Part shown: positions 1 to 9,974 of the stretch, piece by piece | Position numbering within the stretch: position 1 is the first letter of the stretch | Layout: every line of letters begins with the position of its first letter | NCBI GenBank assembly: GCA_963783095.1 | Contig: CAWAMR010000014.1 | Location: 748,655-812,654, forward strand | Reading direction: 5' to 3' | DNA: 64,000 nt | Source of the DNA: CAWAMR01 sp963783095 | Lineage (GTDB): Bacteria; Planctomycetota; Planctomycetia; Gemmatales; Gemmataceae | Translations under genes and position numbers: made by a program | Notes under the pieces: model-generated | Database searches by the model: none | What the model saw: the letters and a program-made list of their open reading frames with translations, nothing else | What the model was told of the DNA's origin: nothing

Positions 1-418
1 CAGGCCGGGTGCCTCTCCGAGGCTTCCCTGCAGTCACAACTGCAGCTGACCTCGGTCGCCGTCGGCCAGCCGGTGGGTCCCATCCAGTCCAATGGGACCT
101 GGGAGGTCTTCGTGGTGACCAGCCGGACCCCGGTGCCCGTCGAACAGGCGGCGGCGTCGATCCGCCTGATCCTCACCCAGGCTACGGCCAACCAGGAGCG
201 GGTGTCGAAGGAGCTGCTGAGCTTCGCCGCGGACCTCGTCGATCGACATCAATCCGCAGTACGGCACCTGGGCCGGCACCGCTGTCAAGGCGCCGACCCC
301 GCCGGCCACGCGGTATCTGTTGCCGCTCTACGGCTCGAGTATCACATCGACCACGACGACGACTACGACGACCAGCCCGGTGCAGTCTCCTTCCTCGTCC
401 GGATCGGCCGCGGGCTGA
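1..418 (+). CDS. C-terminal end of SurA/PpiC-like foldase lipoprotein (partial, frameshifted)
   Basis: The gene is cut by the left edge. The visible part reads in one frame to about 235 and continues in another frame to a TGA at 416-418, so there is one indel near 240. The second part begins with INPQYGTW, a motif usual near the C-terminus of actinobacterial SurA-type peptidyl-prolyl isomerase/foldase proteins, which are secreted or lipid-anchored and help exported proteins fold. The tail is low complexity, with a run of eight or more threonines followed by Ser/Gly/Ala. Family membership is inferred from this motif and from the position directly upstream of mazG, where a SurA-like gene lies in streptomycetes. 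The catalytic PPIase domain, if any, is outside the window. Confidence 0.6.
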
Positions 419-425
419 GTCCCGG

Positions 426-1879
426 GTGCCCGACGCCCCGCGCATCGACGTGGTCGGGCTCGGGCCGGCCGGACCCGACCTGATGACCGCCGGGACCCTG
501 GCCCTGCTGGCGTCGGCCGACCGGGTCTTCCTGCGCACCGGCCGGCATCCGGCGGCCGTGGCGGTCGAGCGGGGCCCGGACCTTCGACCACCACTACGAG
601 TCGGCCGACACGTTCGACGATGTCTACCGGCGCGATCGTGGCCGAACTGATCGAGGCTGCGGCAACGGGCGGCCCGGTGGTCTACGCGGTCCCGGGATCG
701 CCCAACGTGGCCGAGCGCACGGTGGTACTGCTGGCCGAGCACCCCCGGGTCGCCTCCGGCGAGGTCGCCCTGGTGGTCCATCCGTCGGTCTCCTTCCTGG
801 ACATCGCCTTCGCCCGACTGGGCGTGGACCCGGTCGACGCCGGCGTGCGCCTGGTCGACGCCGAACGGTTCGCCGTCGAGGCGGCGGGGGAGCGGGGCCC
901 GCTGCTGGTGGCCCAGTGCTGGAGCCGCCAGGTGCTCTCCGAGGTCAAGTTGTCGGTCGAATCGACTCCCGATGAGCCGGTGACGGTCCTCCACCACCTC
1001 GGACTTCCCGACGAGACCGTCGTCGAGGTGCCCTGGGACGACCTCGACCGGTCATTCGAGCCCGACCACCTGACCTCGGTGTGGATCCCGCAGCTGGCGG
1101 CTCCGGTGGCCGCCGAGCTGGTCGCCCTCGACGAGCTGGTCCGCACCCTGCGTGAGCGGTGCCCGTGGGACCGGCGCCAGACCCACGCCTCGCTCGGCCG
1201 GCACCTGCTCGAGGAGTCCTACGAGGTCCTGGAAGCCATCGACGCCCTGTCCTCGGTGGATGGCGGCACCGACGTGCCCATGGCCCGAGATCACGTCCCC
1301 GGGGACCATGAGGCGACGGCGGTGGCCCACCTCGAAGAGGAGCTCGGCGACCTGTTGTTCCAGGTGTACTTCCACGCCACGTTGGCCGCCGAGGAGGGTC
1401 GGTTCACCCTGGCCGACGTGGCCCGAGGGGTGCACGACAAGCTGGTGTCCCGGCATCCCCACGTGTTCGGCGACGTCGACCGCCGAGACGGCGGACGACG
1501 TGGCCGTCAGCTGGGAGGCCATCAAGAAGGCGGAAAAAGGGCGGTCCAGCGTGACCGAGGGGATCCCGGCGGCACTGCCCGCCCTGGCGCTGGCGGCCAA
1601 ACTCCAACGCAAGGCCGCCGCCATCGGGATGGTCCTGCCGGCGTTGGCCGACGAGGCGACCCGGGTGGCCGAAGGCGTGGCCCGGCTGGCCGGCGGCGAC
1701 GGGGGACACGTCAGCAGGCGTAGCCGACGGTGAAGGTGGCGACCGGGCGCGGTCCGGCGAGGTCGGCGACCTCCTGTTCGCGGCCGTCGCGGTGGCCCGG
1801 GCCCTCGGGATCGATCCCGAGACCGCACTGCTGTCCCGTTCGGCGGCCTTCCGGCGCGGAGGTCGAGGCCCGGGGCTGA
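426..1879 (+). CDS. mazG: MazG nucleoside triphosphate pyrophosphohydrolase with N-terminal tetrapyrrole-methylase-like domain
   Basis: The GTG start lies eight bases after the previous stop. The N-terminus (IDVVGLGPAGPDLMT) is a tetrapyrrole-methylase-type Rossmann start, as in YabN-like fusions, and residues from about 240 on are MazG: the EESYEVLEAID helix and EEELGDLLFQV carry the acidic residues that bind Mg2+. MazG hydrolyses non-canonical or excess NTPs to NMP and pyrophosphate. At least four indels break the frame (near 580, 1485, 1705 and 1858). The last helix (DPETALLSRSAAFRR) and a TGA at 1877-1879 are recovered by joining frames. Position next to eno and the SurA-like gene matches the actinobacterial order. 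The function of the methylase-like domain in such fusions is not established. Confidence 0.85.
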
Positions 1880-2001
1880 CGCCGGTATCGGACCGAGCGG
1901 ACAGAGCGTCGTCCGACCAGAGGTGCCGGTATGAATGCCCTGGTCCACAGGGGGGCGGGTGGTAGCGTTTGCCCCACCGCGAGCAGGAGCGACGGCGCAC
2001 A

Positions 2002-3294
2002 GTGAGCTTGATCGAACAGGTAATCGGCAGGGAAGTCCTCGACTCCCGCGGCAATCCCACCGTCGAGGTGGAGGTGGTTCTCGACTCGGGCGCCTCCGGT
2101 CGGGCCATCGTCCCGTCGGGCGCCTCGACCGGTGCCTACGAGGCGGTCGAGCTGCGCGACGGTGGCGACCGCTACCGGGGCAAGGGCGTGCTCGACGCCG
2201 TGGCGAACGTCAACGGCGAGATCACCGACTTCCTCGAGGGGTTCGACGCCCTGGACCAGCGCTCGGTCGACCTGGCCATGATCGACGCCGACGGGACGCC
2301 CAACAAGGGCCGTCTCGGGCGCCAACGCCGTGCTCGGGGTGTCGCTGGCCACCGCCCGGGCCGCCGCCGACGAGCTCGACCTCCCCCTGTACCGCTACGT
2401 GGGCGGGGCCAACGCGCACCTCCTGCCCGTACCCATGATGAACGTGGTGAACGGCGGGGTCCACGCCGACAACTCCATCGATCTCCAGGAGTTCATGATC
2501 ATGCCGATCGGGGCGGCCTCGTTCTCCGAGGGTCTGCGTTGGGGCGTCGAGACCTACCACGCGCTGGCCGGAGTGCTCCACGACCGGAAGCTGTCCACCG
2601 CGGTGGGCGACGAAGGGGGATTCGCCCCGAACCTCGAGTCCAACGAGGAAGCGGTGCGGATCCTGGTCGAGGCCATCGAGGCGGCCGGCCGGGTGCCCGG
2701 TGACGAGATCGCCATCGCCATGGACCCGGCGACCAGCGAGTTCTACCGCGACGGCGCCTACGTACTGGCCGGTGAGGGGCGGACCCTGTCGTCGGACGAG
2801 ATGGTGCAGTACTAGGTCGACCTGGTGGGCCGCTACCCGATCGTGTCGATCGAGGACGGGATGGCCGAGGACGACTGGGACGGCTGGGCCGCCCTCACCG
2901 CGGAGCTGGGCGCGCAGGATCCAGCTGGTCGGCGACGACATCTTCGTGACCAACGAGGAGCGCCTGCGCCGTGGGATCGACGCCGGCACGGCCAACGCCA
3001 TACTGGTCAAGGTCAACCAGATCGGCACGCTGACCGAGACGCTCGGGACCATGGAGCTGGCCACCCGCAACGTCGTACGCCTGCGTGATGTCGCACCGGT
3101 CGGGGGAGACCGAGGACACCACCATCGCCGACCTGGCCGTCGCCACCAACTGCGGGCAGATCAAGACCGGTGCGCCGGCGCGCTCGGACCGCGTCGCCAA
3201 GTACAACCAGCTGCTGCGGATCGAGGAGCAGCTGGGCGAGTCGGCCGCCTTCCTGGGCGGTGCCGCGCTGTCATCGTGGAGCGCCACCGCGTGA
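2002..3294 (+). CDS. eno: Enolase (frameshifted, one in-frame TAG)
   Basis: Phosphopyruvate hydratase of glycolysis, converting 2-phosphoglycerate to phosphoenolpyruvate in the cytoplasm. The GTG start gives MSLIEQVIGREVLDSRGNP, the usual enolase N-terminus, with an AGGAG about 12 bases upstream and a TAGCGT box at 1963-1968 that could be its -10. Signature parts are all present: SGASTGAYEAVELRDG, the VGDEGGFAPNL loop, VSIEDGMAEDDWDGW, the VKVNQIGTLTET lysine region, and SHRSGETEDTTIADLAV near the end. Frame breaks occur near 2315, 2920 and 3080, and a TAG at 2813-2815 stands where a sense codon (probably Trp) is expected. Since enolase is essential and its full length of about 430 residues is otherwise intact, these are best read as sequence errors. 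Confidence 0.95.
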
Positions 3295-4083
3295 GCCGGC
3301 GGCTCCACGCCGCGTCGAAGGCGACCGCCAAGCGGGTCGTGCCCTGCCGCCCGACGGGCCGGCCCACGGCCCGGCGGCGCGGGCGCGCCGCCCGGCACCT
3401 CTGCCACGTCGGCGGCCAGGCGTCGCACGACCGTCGGCGTCTTCGAAGCAAGCGCACCTCGGGCGCAAGACGGCCGACGCGAGGCCGACCGTCGAAGCCA
3501 CGTCCCGAAGTCGACCACCCGACGCGGCCACCGGACCGATCGGCCGCACGCGGCTCGACCGCGGCCAGGCGTGCGCCGCCGAGACCCGGCGCAACCGGAT
3601 CCCGGTCGTCCTGGGCGCCGCCGCAGCCGCCGTGATCCTGGCGACCAGCTTCCCGTTGTCGGTCCTGCTCGAGCCAGCACCGCCAGCTGTCGGCCGAGGC
3701 GGCCCAGCTGTCGCAGCTGAAGCACCAGAACGGCCTCCTGGCCGAGCAGAGCCAACAGCTCAACTCCAACGCCGAAGTCAAGCGCCTGGCCCGCCAGAAC
3801 TACCAGCTGGTCAGCCGGGTCAGGCCCTCTACGACATCCTGCCGCCGGCGGGCACGACGACCCCGACCGCCCGGTGCGCCCGACGACCGGCGACCCGGCC
3901 GACCAGCCGCTGGTGTCACCGTCCCAGGCCCCCAACATGACGCCCCGACCCGGGCCTCCCGAGCCACCCGCCGCGCCGGCCTCGGACGGATCGAGCGGAC
4001 GCCGCCGCCGGCGACGTGGCACAGGTCGATCCCGGGCCGGGTTCTGGTCCCGGGTCGGCTCGACGCTCGAATTCTGGAAGTGA
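3291..4083 (+). CDS. ftsB: FtsB/DivIC-type septum formation initiator (frameshifted)
   Basis: Small bitopic cell-division protein. The order is a long basic, low-complexity N-terminus, one membrane segment (IPVVLGAAAAAVILATSFPL, about 3597-3656), a heptad coiled coil rich in Gln and Leu (LSAEAAQLSQLKHQNGLLAE), a KRLARQNYQLV stretch and the GQALYDILPP motif typical of the family, then a Pro-rich tail ending FWSRVGSTLEFWK. At least three indels (near 3671, 3815 and 3872) separate these parts. The position between eno and DUF501 is the same as for the mycobacterial homologue Rv1024. The start is uncertain. The GTG at 3291 overlaps the eno stop as GTGA, but the N-terminal 90 residues are in doubt because of possible indels. 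Confidence 0.8.
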
Positions 4084-4134
4084 CCCCGGACGGCGGACCG
4101 TCGGGTTCCGTCCGCCCCGATTCCGACACGGTCG

Positions 4135-4603
4135 GTGCCGACGGAGGAAGCCGCTTCACCGGACGACGTCCGCCGGGTGACCGAACTGCTCGGCCGAACG
4201 CCGGCCGGCGCCTTCGAGGTGGTGGTCCGGGCCGAGGACGGGACCCCGGCGGTCATCGCCAACGCCCCGTTCCTGGCCGACGGGACCCCGATGCCCACCC
4301 GCTACTGGCTGTGCGACCCCCACCTTCGTGAGGCGGTGAGCCGGCTGGAGTCGACCGGTGGGGTTCGGGCCGCCGAGGCGGCGGTCCGCGCCGACCGGAT
4401 CGCCGCCGCCCATGCCGCCTACGCGGCCGAACGGGACGCTCTGATCGATCCCGGGCACACGCGGACCCCGGCCGTCGGGCGGAGTCGGCGGTACCCGCGA
4501 GGGGGTCAAGTGCCTCCACGCCCACCTGGCCTGGTGGCTGACCGGGGCTGACGACCCGGTCGGGGAGTGGACGGCCCGCCAGATCGGCCTGCATCCGGCC
4601 TGA
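4135..4603 (+). CDS. DUF501 family protein
   Basis: Conserved actinobacterial protein of unknown function, nearly always found between ftsB and ppx. The GTG at 4135 gives a start that fits the family (PDDVRRVTELLGRTPAGAFE); a GTG at 4080 overlapping the FtsB stop is an alternative in another frame. Conserved pieces are the NAPFLADGTPMPTRYWL segment and, after an indel near 4465, GGTREGVKCLHAHLAWWL with the invariant-looking GVKCLHxH motif, then the ending QIGLHPA. Length of about 156 residues is normal for the family. The Cys/His motif could bind a ligand or metal, but no activity is known. Confidence 0.85.
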
Positions 4604-4664
4604 GTACCGACGGCCGGTGGCGTCCACGTGGTCGGTCTCGGAGTCGGCGTGGTAGCAAGGGCCC

Positions 4665-5606
4665 ATGGCTACCGGTTCGGCCGTCGCCGCCATCGACTGC
4701 GGCACCAACTCGACCCGCCTCCTGGTGGCCGACGCCGCCGGGCGACCCGCTCGAGCGGCTGATGCGGATCACCCGCCTGGGTCAGGGGGTGGACGCCACG
4801 GGGCGCTTGGCCCCGGAGGCGATCGACCGATGCATGGCCGTACTGGCCGAGTACCGCCAGGTCATGGACGGGCTCGGACGTCGGCCGGGGGCGACTGGTG
4901 GCCACGTCGGCCGCCCGCGACGCCGCCAACGGCGACGAGTTCCTGGCGGCGGCGGGCGAGGCCACCGGACTCGGTCCCTGAGCTCCTGACCGGCATCGAC
5001 GAGGGGCGGCTGTCACTGGCCGGCGCGGTGGCCGACCTCGACCCCGACGGACGGGCCGTTCCTGGTCGCTCGACATCGGAGGCGGCTCGACCGAACTGGT
5101 GGCCGGGGACGGACCGGACGACCCGGACCTGGCCGCGGTGTCGCTACAGCTGGGCTGTGTCCGCCTGACGCGAGCGCTTCCTGACCTCCGACCCCCCGAC
5201 CGCGGCAGAGCTGGCTGCAGCCCGAGCCGAGGTGGACGCCCAGCTGGAGTCGGCCATCGACCACCCACCCGCGCTTCCTCGGAGACCCATCGGCTGGTCG
5301 GTCTGGCCGGGACGGTCTCGACGCTGGCATCGGTCGCACCTCGGGCATGGCCGTCTACGACCGGGACCGTCCACCACGCCGTCCTGACCGCCGCCGACGT
5401 GCGACGCTGGTACTGGCATCGAGCGGCTGGACGAGGCCGAAGACCGGCTGGCGCGACCGGGCATGGTCCCCGGGCGCCAGGACGTGATCGTGGGCGGCGC
5501 CCTAATCCTCGACGCGGTGATGGATCGGCTCGGGTTCACCGAGTGCCTGGTATCCGAAGCCGACATCCTGGACGGTCTGGTGGCGAGTCAACTCACGACG
5601 GCGTAG
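4665..5606 (+). CDS. ppx: Exopolyphosphatase / pppGpp phosphohydrolase family protein (frameshifted)
   Basis: Member of the Ppx/GppA actin-like ATPase superfamily, which removes orthophosphate from polyphosphate or the gamma phosphate of pppGpp. The ATG start gives AAIDCGTNSTRLLVAD, the phosphate-1 loop of the family. Other parts recovered across frames are TRLGQGVDATGRL, VATSAARDA, DIGGGSTELVAGDG (phosphate-2 loop), LQLGCVRLTERF and, near the end, RPGMVPGRQDVIVGGALIL. At least six indels are present (near 4740, 4880, 4970, 5058, 5170 and 5275-5415). Gene order DUF501-ppx is as in mycobacteria (Rv1025-Rv1026). It ends 65 bases from the end of the convergent membrane gene. Confidence 0.85.
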
Positions 5607-5671
5607 GCCTGTCGCCCCGCCGCCGTTTCTCCTATCGAGACGTCTCCACACCACCGAGCTTGGTGCTGTCC

Positions 5672-7544
5672 CTAAGCGGACACCCCGATACCCATCTGGT
5701 GCGGTGTGACCGACGTTGCCGGAATGACCGCATCAAGGAGCGGCGTCCGGATGATGGTGTACTGGATCCCGCGCTGGTGGAGTGCGAAGAGGAAGTTGGA
5801 TTCTGGATCGAATCCGGTCTGCAGGTCCGTGGTACCGAACTGCTGGGCTGACGCAGCCAAGTGGTCGTGCGGGACGAACAGCCATGCGACTCCGTGGTGC
5901 TGGTGCTCCACGGAGTCCAAGATACCCGGAGACCGCATATGGTCATTGGGGATCGGACTGAAGATGAGATGCGATCCGGAGAGGAAGTCCAACCGGTAGG
6001 CCATCCAATAGGCGGCATATCCGTAGGTCACGCCGCTTCGTTCGAGCCGGGCGATGGTCTGCAGGGTGGGCGCGTTGGGATTAACGGTGGGGGCGGGAAA
6101 GGCATCAGGGACCAGAACGAAATAGCTGGCTGCCGCGAGTGCGATCGATGCCAACGTGACTCCGGCCATGATGGCCCTTGATCGCGTGAGGCGGGTGATC
6201 GGCGTCGTCGCCTGGCGCATAGGCCCCCGTCGCCGACTCGAGATATGTACGACCTCCTCTGAACCGATGGCAACCACGAGGGCCAGCAGGGGAGGTAGGT
6301 AGATCGAGTAGCGCCCGTCCAGCCACCAGTAGGTCAGGGGGTTGACGGCATACACGAATGGAAACGCCACGAGGGTGAGCCCTATAACCCGCCTGCGGCC
6401 TGGTCGTCGAATGCACAGCACAGCAGCGCCGGCTACCGCGGTGCAGGCAATGATACGCGACCGCGACGCCAAATGCTCCCGGCGGGATGAGCGCACCACT
6501 CCCGTACCTCCGAATGCCCAGTTCCATCGGCAGGACATCGGTGAGAAAGATATGGAGATGGCTGACGTACCCGCCATCGGTGGGCGCCGACTCTGACGCT
6601 GCATTCAACGACTGCAGTCCATTCCGTACGTTGGCCCACAGCCACGGCAATGCGCCGAGTACGGCCGCACATGCGGCGATTGCGGCACCCCGTGACCAGC
6701 CCCGAGTGTTACCGAGTCGGTGACTGCTGACGACCGCCCCGATGATGAGAGCGATGGACGGAATGCTGAAGTAGATCGACTCGGGAGATGCCCACCACCC
6801 CAGTCCAACAGCCAGCCCCCATCCGAAGAAGTCGAGAAGTGACCGCCTGTCGTCGAGGATGCGGAGCGCCATCAGGAGGGCGGTCAGTCCGCACACGAGC
6901 GCGGCGTCCCGGAACCCGTACTCCTTGGCTTGCGTCGCTCCGAATGCCGGAACTACCCACACGAACGCTCCGGCGAGCCCAGCCAGCCATCGGTCCGACA
7001 CGAGCCGAAGTGCGATCCTCCAGGTAAGGAGACTCGCTATGCCCACGAGGACGATCGGAGTCAATCCGAGTGCAAATGCGCTCTGCCCGAACACCGTGAA
7101 CACGATCGCCACCACGTATGGCTCGACGCCACCGTAGGCCTGTCCCCAGAAGAATGCGTATTGGTGGCCGTGGCGGATACTCATCGCCATGAGGCCGACG
7201 ACCGATTGATCGGAGTTGGTCGTCCAACTGACGAGATACCCGATCCGAAACCAGACACCGAGGGCGAAGCATGTGATGATCAGGAGTACGCCGAATGTGT
7301 TCCAGTGGAATCGGCGTGGCCCGTGCTTCCAGGCCTGTGGTCTCGGAGTGTCGGTGTGACTCGGGAGGTCGCCTTCTGTTCGCGTTGGAATGAACCTGGA
7401 CAGACAACGAGTTCCGCCTTCGAAAAATTCCCGCGGATTGCAGCTTGGGGAGTTTGCTCGCCGCCAGGTTACTCCACGGAGGTTCGGACGATGCAACGCC
7501 CTACCAGCGCCTTCAGGCCGGGCTGCTGGATATCGGCACGACAT
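5672..7544 (-). CDS. Polytopic membrane protein, GT-C glycosyltransferase-like (one frameshift)
   Basis: A protein of about 600 residues with roughly ten hydrophobic segments. After the first segment (FGVLLIITCFALGVWFRIGY) comes an extracytoplasmic loop with NSDQSVVGLMAM, an acidic site at the position where GT-C mannosyl- and arabinosyltransferases of the ArnT/PMT type have their catalytic Asp. Such enzymes transfer sugars from polyprenyl-phosphate donors on the outer face of the membrane. A single indel near 6475 moves the reading frame. The C-terminal 190 residues form a soluble extracytoplasmic domain. The exact start is unclear; 7544 is the outermost possibility and the real one may be 60-100 bases inside. 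The DNA is clearly lower in GC than the housekeeping block, suggesting separate ancestry. Substrate unknown. Confidence 0.65.
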
Positions 7545-7580
7545 CCGACCGCCGACCGGAGGGTCAACGTAACGACGGGG

Positions 7581-9269
7581 CTACCCGGGAACCGGTGTAG
7601 GTGGGAAGGTCAGATGTGTCGTCGCGTGGGGAGGGCTCCATGCGAATGCCGTGATCCCACTTTCGTCGATCAGAACGCGGGCATGTAGGACGTCGCGCAC
7701 GAAGTTGCTCGCAGCGATGTCGTCGGCCGGACTCACGTTCGGGATGGTGTTTTCATTCGCCGGGTCGAACACGAAGACGATCGTGCTGCGCTCTACAGGC
7801 ACGATCCGGTGGGGGCTGAAGAAATACACGGACTGACGGCCCGCGAAGCGGCCCATGATGCCGATGGTCGCAACCACTTCGGCCGAAGGCGGAGTCATGG
7901 CCAGGGCGCGACGGAGCTGGAACGCCTGAGCCGGTCCAACCTGCGCGCTGGCCCACCGAACATCTCCCGGTGATGTCGTTTCTCCATAGGCGACGATTGA
8001 TCCGAGGAGTGCCAGTCCGAGCACGACGGCAAGCACCGAGGTCCAATTGAGCCACTTGGCCATGGATACGAGCACCATGACGGTACCCACCAGTACGAAT
8101 GGGAAGACGGCGAAATTCTGGAACGCCTGGAAGATAAACCCGTACTGGGAGTTCAACGCATCGACCAGGAGCACGACGAACGGGACGCCGAAACCCCAGG
8201 CGGAGGCCAGGCCGACGATGCCCACGGGTCGGATCAGGGTCCAGATGTAATGCATGCGCAGATGGAGCTGAGTGAATACCCGCTGTGGGTGGGTCACGAT
8301 TCCTGCAGCGACGAGGAGCAAGCCACTTCCCGCCGGGAGGGAGGACCGACCGGCCAGGTAGGCGTAGTACTGGAGGGCCGAACCCGCATTGGCTCCGATC
8401 AGGTCGATCAGACCGAGCCACCCAAGCCCGGCGAGAATTAGAAGGCCGCCGGTCCGCCGCGAAGCGCGCCCGGCGAGCACGGCGGACAGTCCGAGGCCGA
8501 TGATCGTGATGGCCGCGAACGACCCACAGAGGAGCGCGGCGGCGACCCATATCCAAGCCCGCCGGTATCTCCCCATCCAGAGGCAGCGACCGGCGGAGAC
8601 GATGAAAACGGTGGAGAACGGCTCAATATGGAAATCGAACAGCAGGGTCTGGTAGACGCCGGGATTAGCGACGATGACGATGAGGACCGACACCCCGACG
8701 GCCAGGGCCACCCGAGGTGACACCCTCCTCTCCTCGAGATACTCGATGATCCACTGATAGGAGATCAGGCCGGTGGCCGCCACCGCAATGTCCTGGAGGA
8801 GCAGTAGGACGAAGCCTCCAGGGTCGATGATATGCAACAAGGACAGTGGCCAGATGATGAGTTCAAAGTCGTTCTTCACGAACGGCACGTGGTCGAGCCA
8901 CACAGTGTCGAGAGGGTTGATGTGGCCCGAACCGATGAGGGACCAGGCTTGGAAGTAGCTTGCGAAGTCCGCCGTGAGGTCCATCCTGTGGAAGAGCAAC
9001 GCCGAGAAGGCAATGAGGCCGATCAGCCACAGGGTGATGACTGCGATGCCGAGCAGCAGCAGCCGACGACGAAAGCTGTCCGACCATGCCGACTCGGGAC
9101 GCCTGCGGACACGGTCGGCGCTGGTCCAAGGAGCGGTTGCGGGGTGTCCCTGCTCGACCCTCGTCACCGCCAGGGCCGAACTCGAAGGTCGCCCATCAAG
9201 ACGCGTTTCACCTGCCGGCGTCCCTTTCCTGGTGCAAGGCGTAACCGCGCCGCATGGGATGGCGTGCAC
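7581..9269 (-). CDS. DUF2079 family polytopic membrane protein
   Basis: Unbroken frame of 562 codons with about eleven hydrophobic segments. The features of DUF2079 (predicted membrane proteins related to GT-C enzymes) are clear: after the first membrane segment, MDLTADFASYFQAWSLIGSG, then a VWLDHVPFVKNDFELIIWPL loop, and the hallmark DFHIEPFS after a further helix. The C-terminal 130 residues are outside the membrane. DUF2079 members lie in many actinobacterial and thermophile genomes and are thought to move or transfer sugars, but none is well characterised. It lies 36 bases upstream of the GT-C-like gene on the same strand, so the two are probably one operon. The first 70 residues are hydrophilic and the true start may lie within them. 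Confidence 0.75.
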   Translation of the reverse strand: MHAIPCGAVTPCTRKGTPAGETRLDGRPSSSALAVTRVEQGHPATAPWTSADRVRRRPESAWSDSFRRRLLLLGIAVITLWLIGLIAFSALLFHRMDLTADFASYFQAWSLIGSGHINPLDTVWLDHVPFVKNDFELIIWPLSLLHIIDPGGFVLLLLQDIAVAATGLISYQWIIEYLEERRVSPRVALAVGVSVLIVIVANPGVYQTLLFDFHIEPFSTVFIVSAGRCLWMGRYRRAWIWVAAALLCGSFAAITIIGLGLSAVLAGRASRRTGGLLILAGLGWLGLIDLIGANAGSALQYYAYLAGRSSLPAGSGLLLVAAGIVTHPQRVFTQLHLRMHYIWTLIRPVGIVGLASAWGFGVPFVVLLVDALNSQYGFIFQAFQNFAVFPFVLVGTVMVLVSMAKWLNWTSVLAVVLGLALLGSIVAYGETTSPGDVRWASAQVGPAQAFQLRRALAMTPPSAEVVATIGIMGRFAGRQSVYFFSPHRIVPVERSTIVFVFDPANENTIPNVSPADDIAASNFVRDVLHARVLIDESGITAFAWSPPHATTHLTFPPTPVPG

Positions 9270-9974
9270 TCAGGCATCGGATAAATCTACCTGGGCGGAG
9301 CTGGATGACCGCGAAACGCACCCATCCATGTCCCGGAGCCAAGGGCGTATCTGAGCGAATGCGGGGCGACCGAGCGCCTATGGGTCACTGTTGAGGAGAG
9401 TTGAGAATCGTGGCTTCAGAGGTCCAAGGGGCTTCAGAGGTCCAAGGGGCTTCAGAGGTCCAAGGCGGAGGAGTCCGCACGAACGCGGCTACTCCGGCGC
9501 CAAGGGCCAGGACGTGGGCTTGGAGATGGTCGCGCCCGCCGTGGCTGTAGACAGTGTCGCTGGGGTCGAGGTGGCCCTGTTCAACGAGGAGCCACCCCTG
9601 GTTGCAGGTGGCGAAATCCTGTCCGAGGAAGGTTCGGCATTACACCACGTTCGCCAGGAAGGCCGGGCCGACGGCCCATAGCCCCACCGAGCTTGCACAG
9701 CTCGTCGCACCCACCGTCGCCGCAGGTCGGGCTTGGATCCGGCCGGACCGGTCTGTAGGTGGCGTCACCTGGATCGCTCCCCGACGCTGATCCGATGGCG
9801 AGAGCCTCTCGGGGATCGACGGTCGCCACTCGCGGCGTGTATCGGAAACCGTTCCGCTTTTCGCGGACCCGTCCCTCGTTCGCGGCAGGTCGAGCGGTCG
9901 ACCTCGGTGCAGGAGTGCCGGGATATGCTGACCAGTCATGGAGAGCCCGACCACCCCTGGATTCGGAGGTTGCC
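9270..9974 (+). other. Intergenic region between divergent glycan genes
   Basis: About 700 bases separate the minus-strand membrane genes from the plus-strand methyltransferase. I find no convincing gene in it. It holds three tandem 18-base copies (listed separately) and presumably the promoters for both directions. Short open frames here have no family features. Confidence 0.5.
9412..9465 (+). repeat. Three tandem copies of an 18-bp unit
   Basis: The unit ggcttcagaggtccaagg occurs three times in perfect head-to-tail order at 9412-9429, 9430-9447 and 9448-9465. It lies in the divergent intergenic region, not in a supported gene, although one frame would read it as GFRGPR repeats. Confidence 0.95.

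Noticed and set aside
1561..3294. Treating mazG and eno as pseudogenes
   Set aside because: Both are conserved core genes with complete motif order; the breaks are single-base and occur as often in other core genes here, so sequence error is the simpler explanation.
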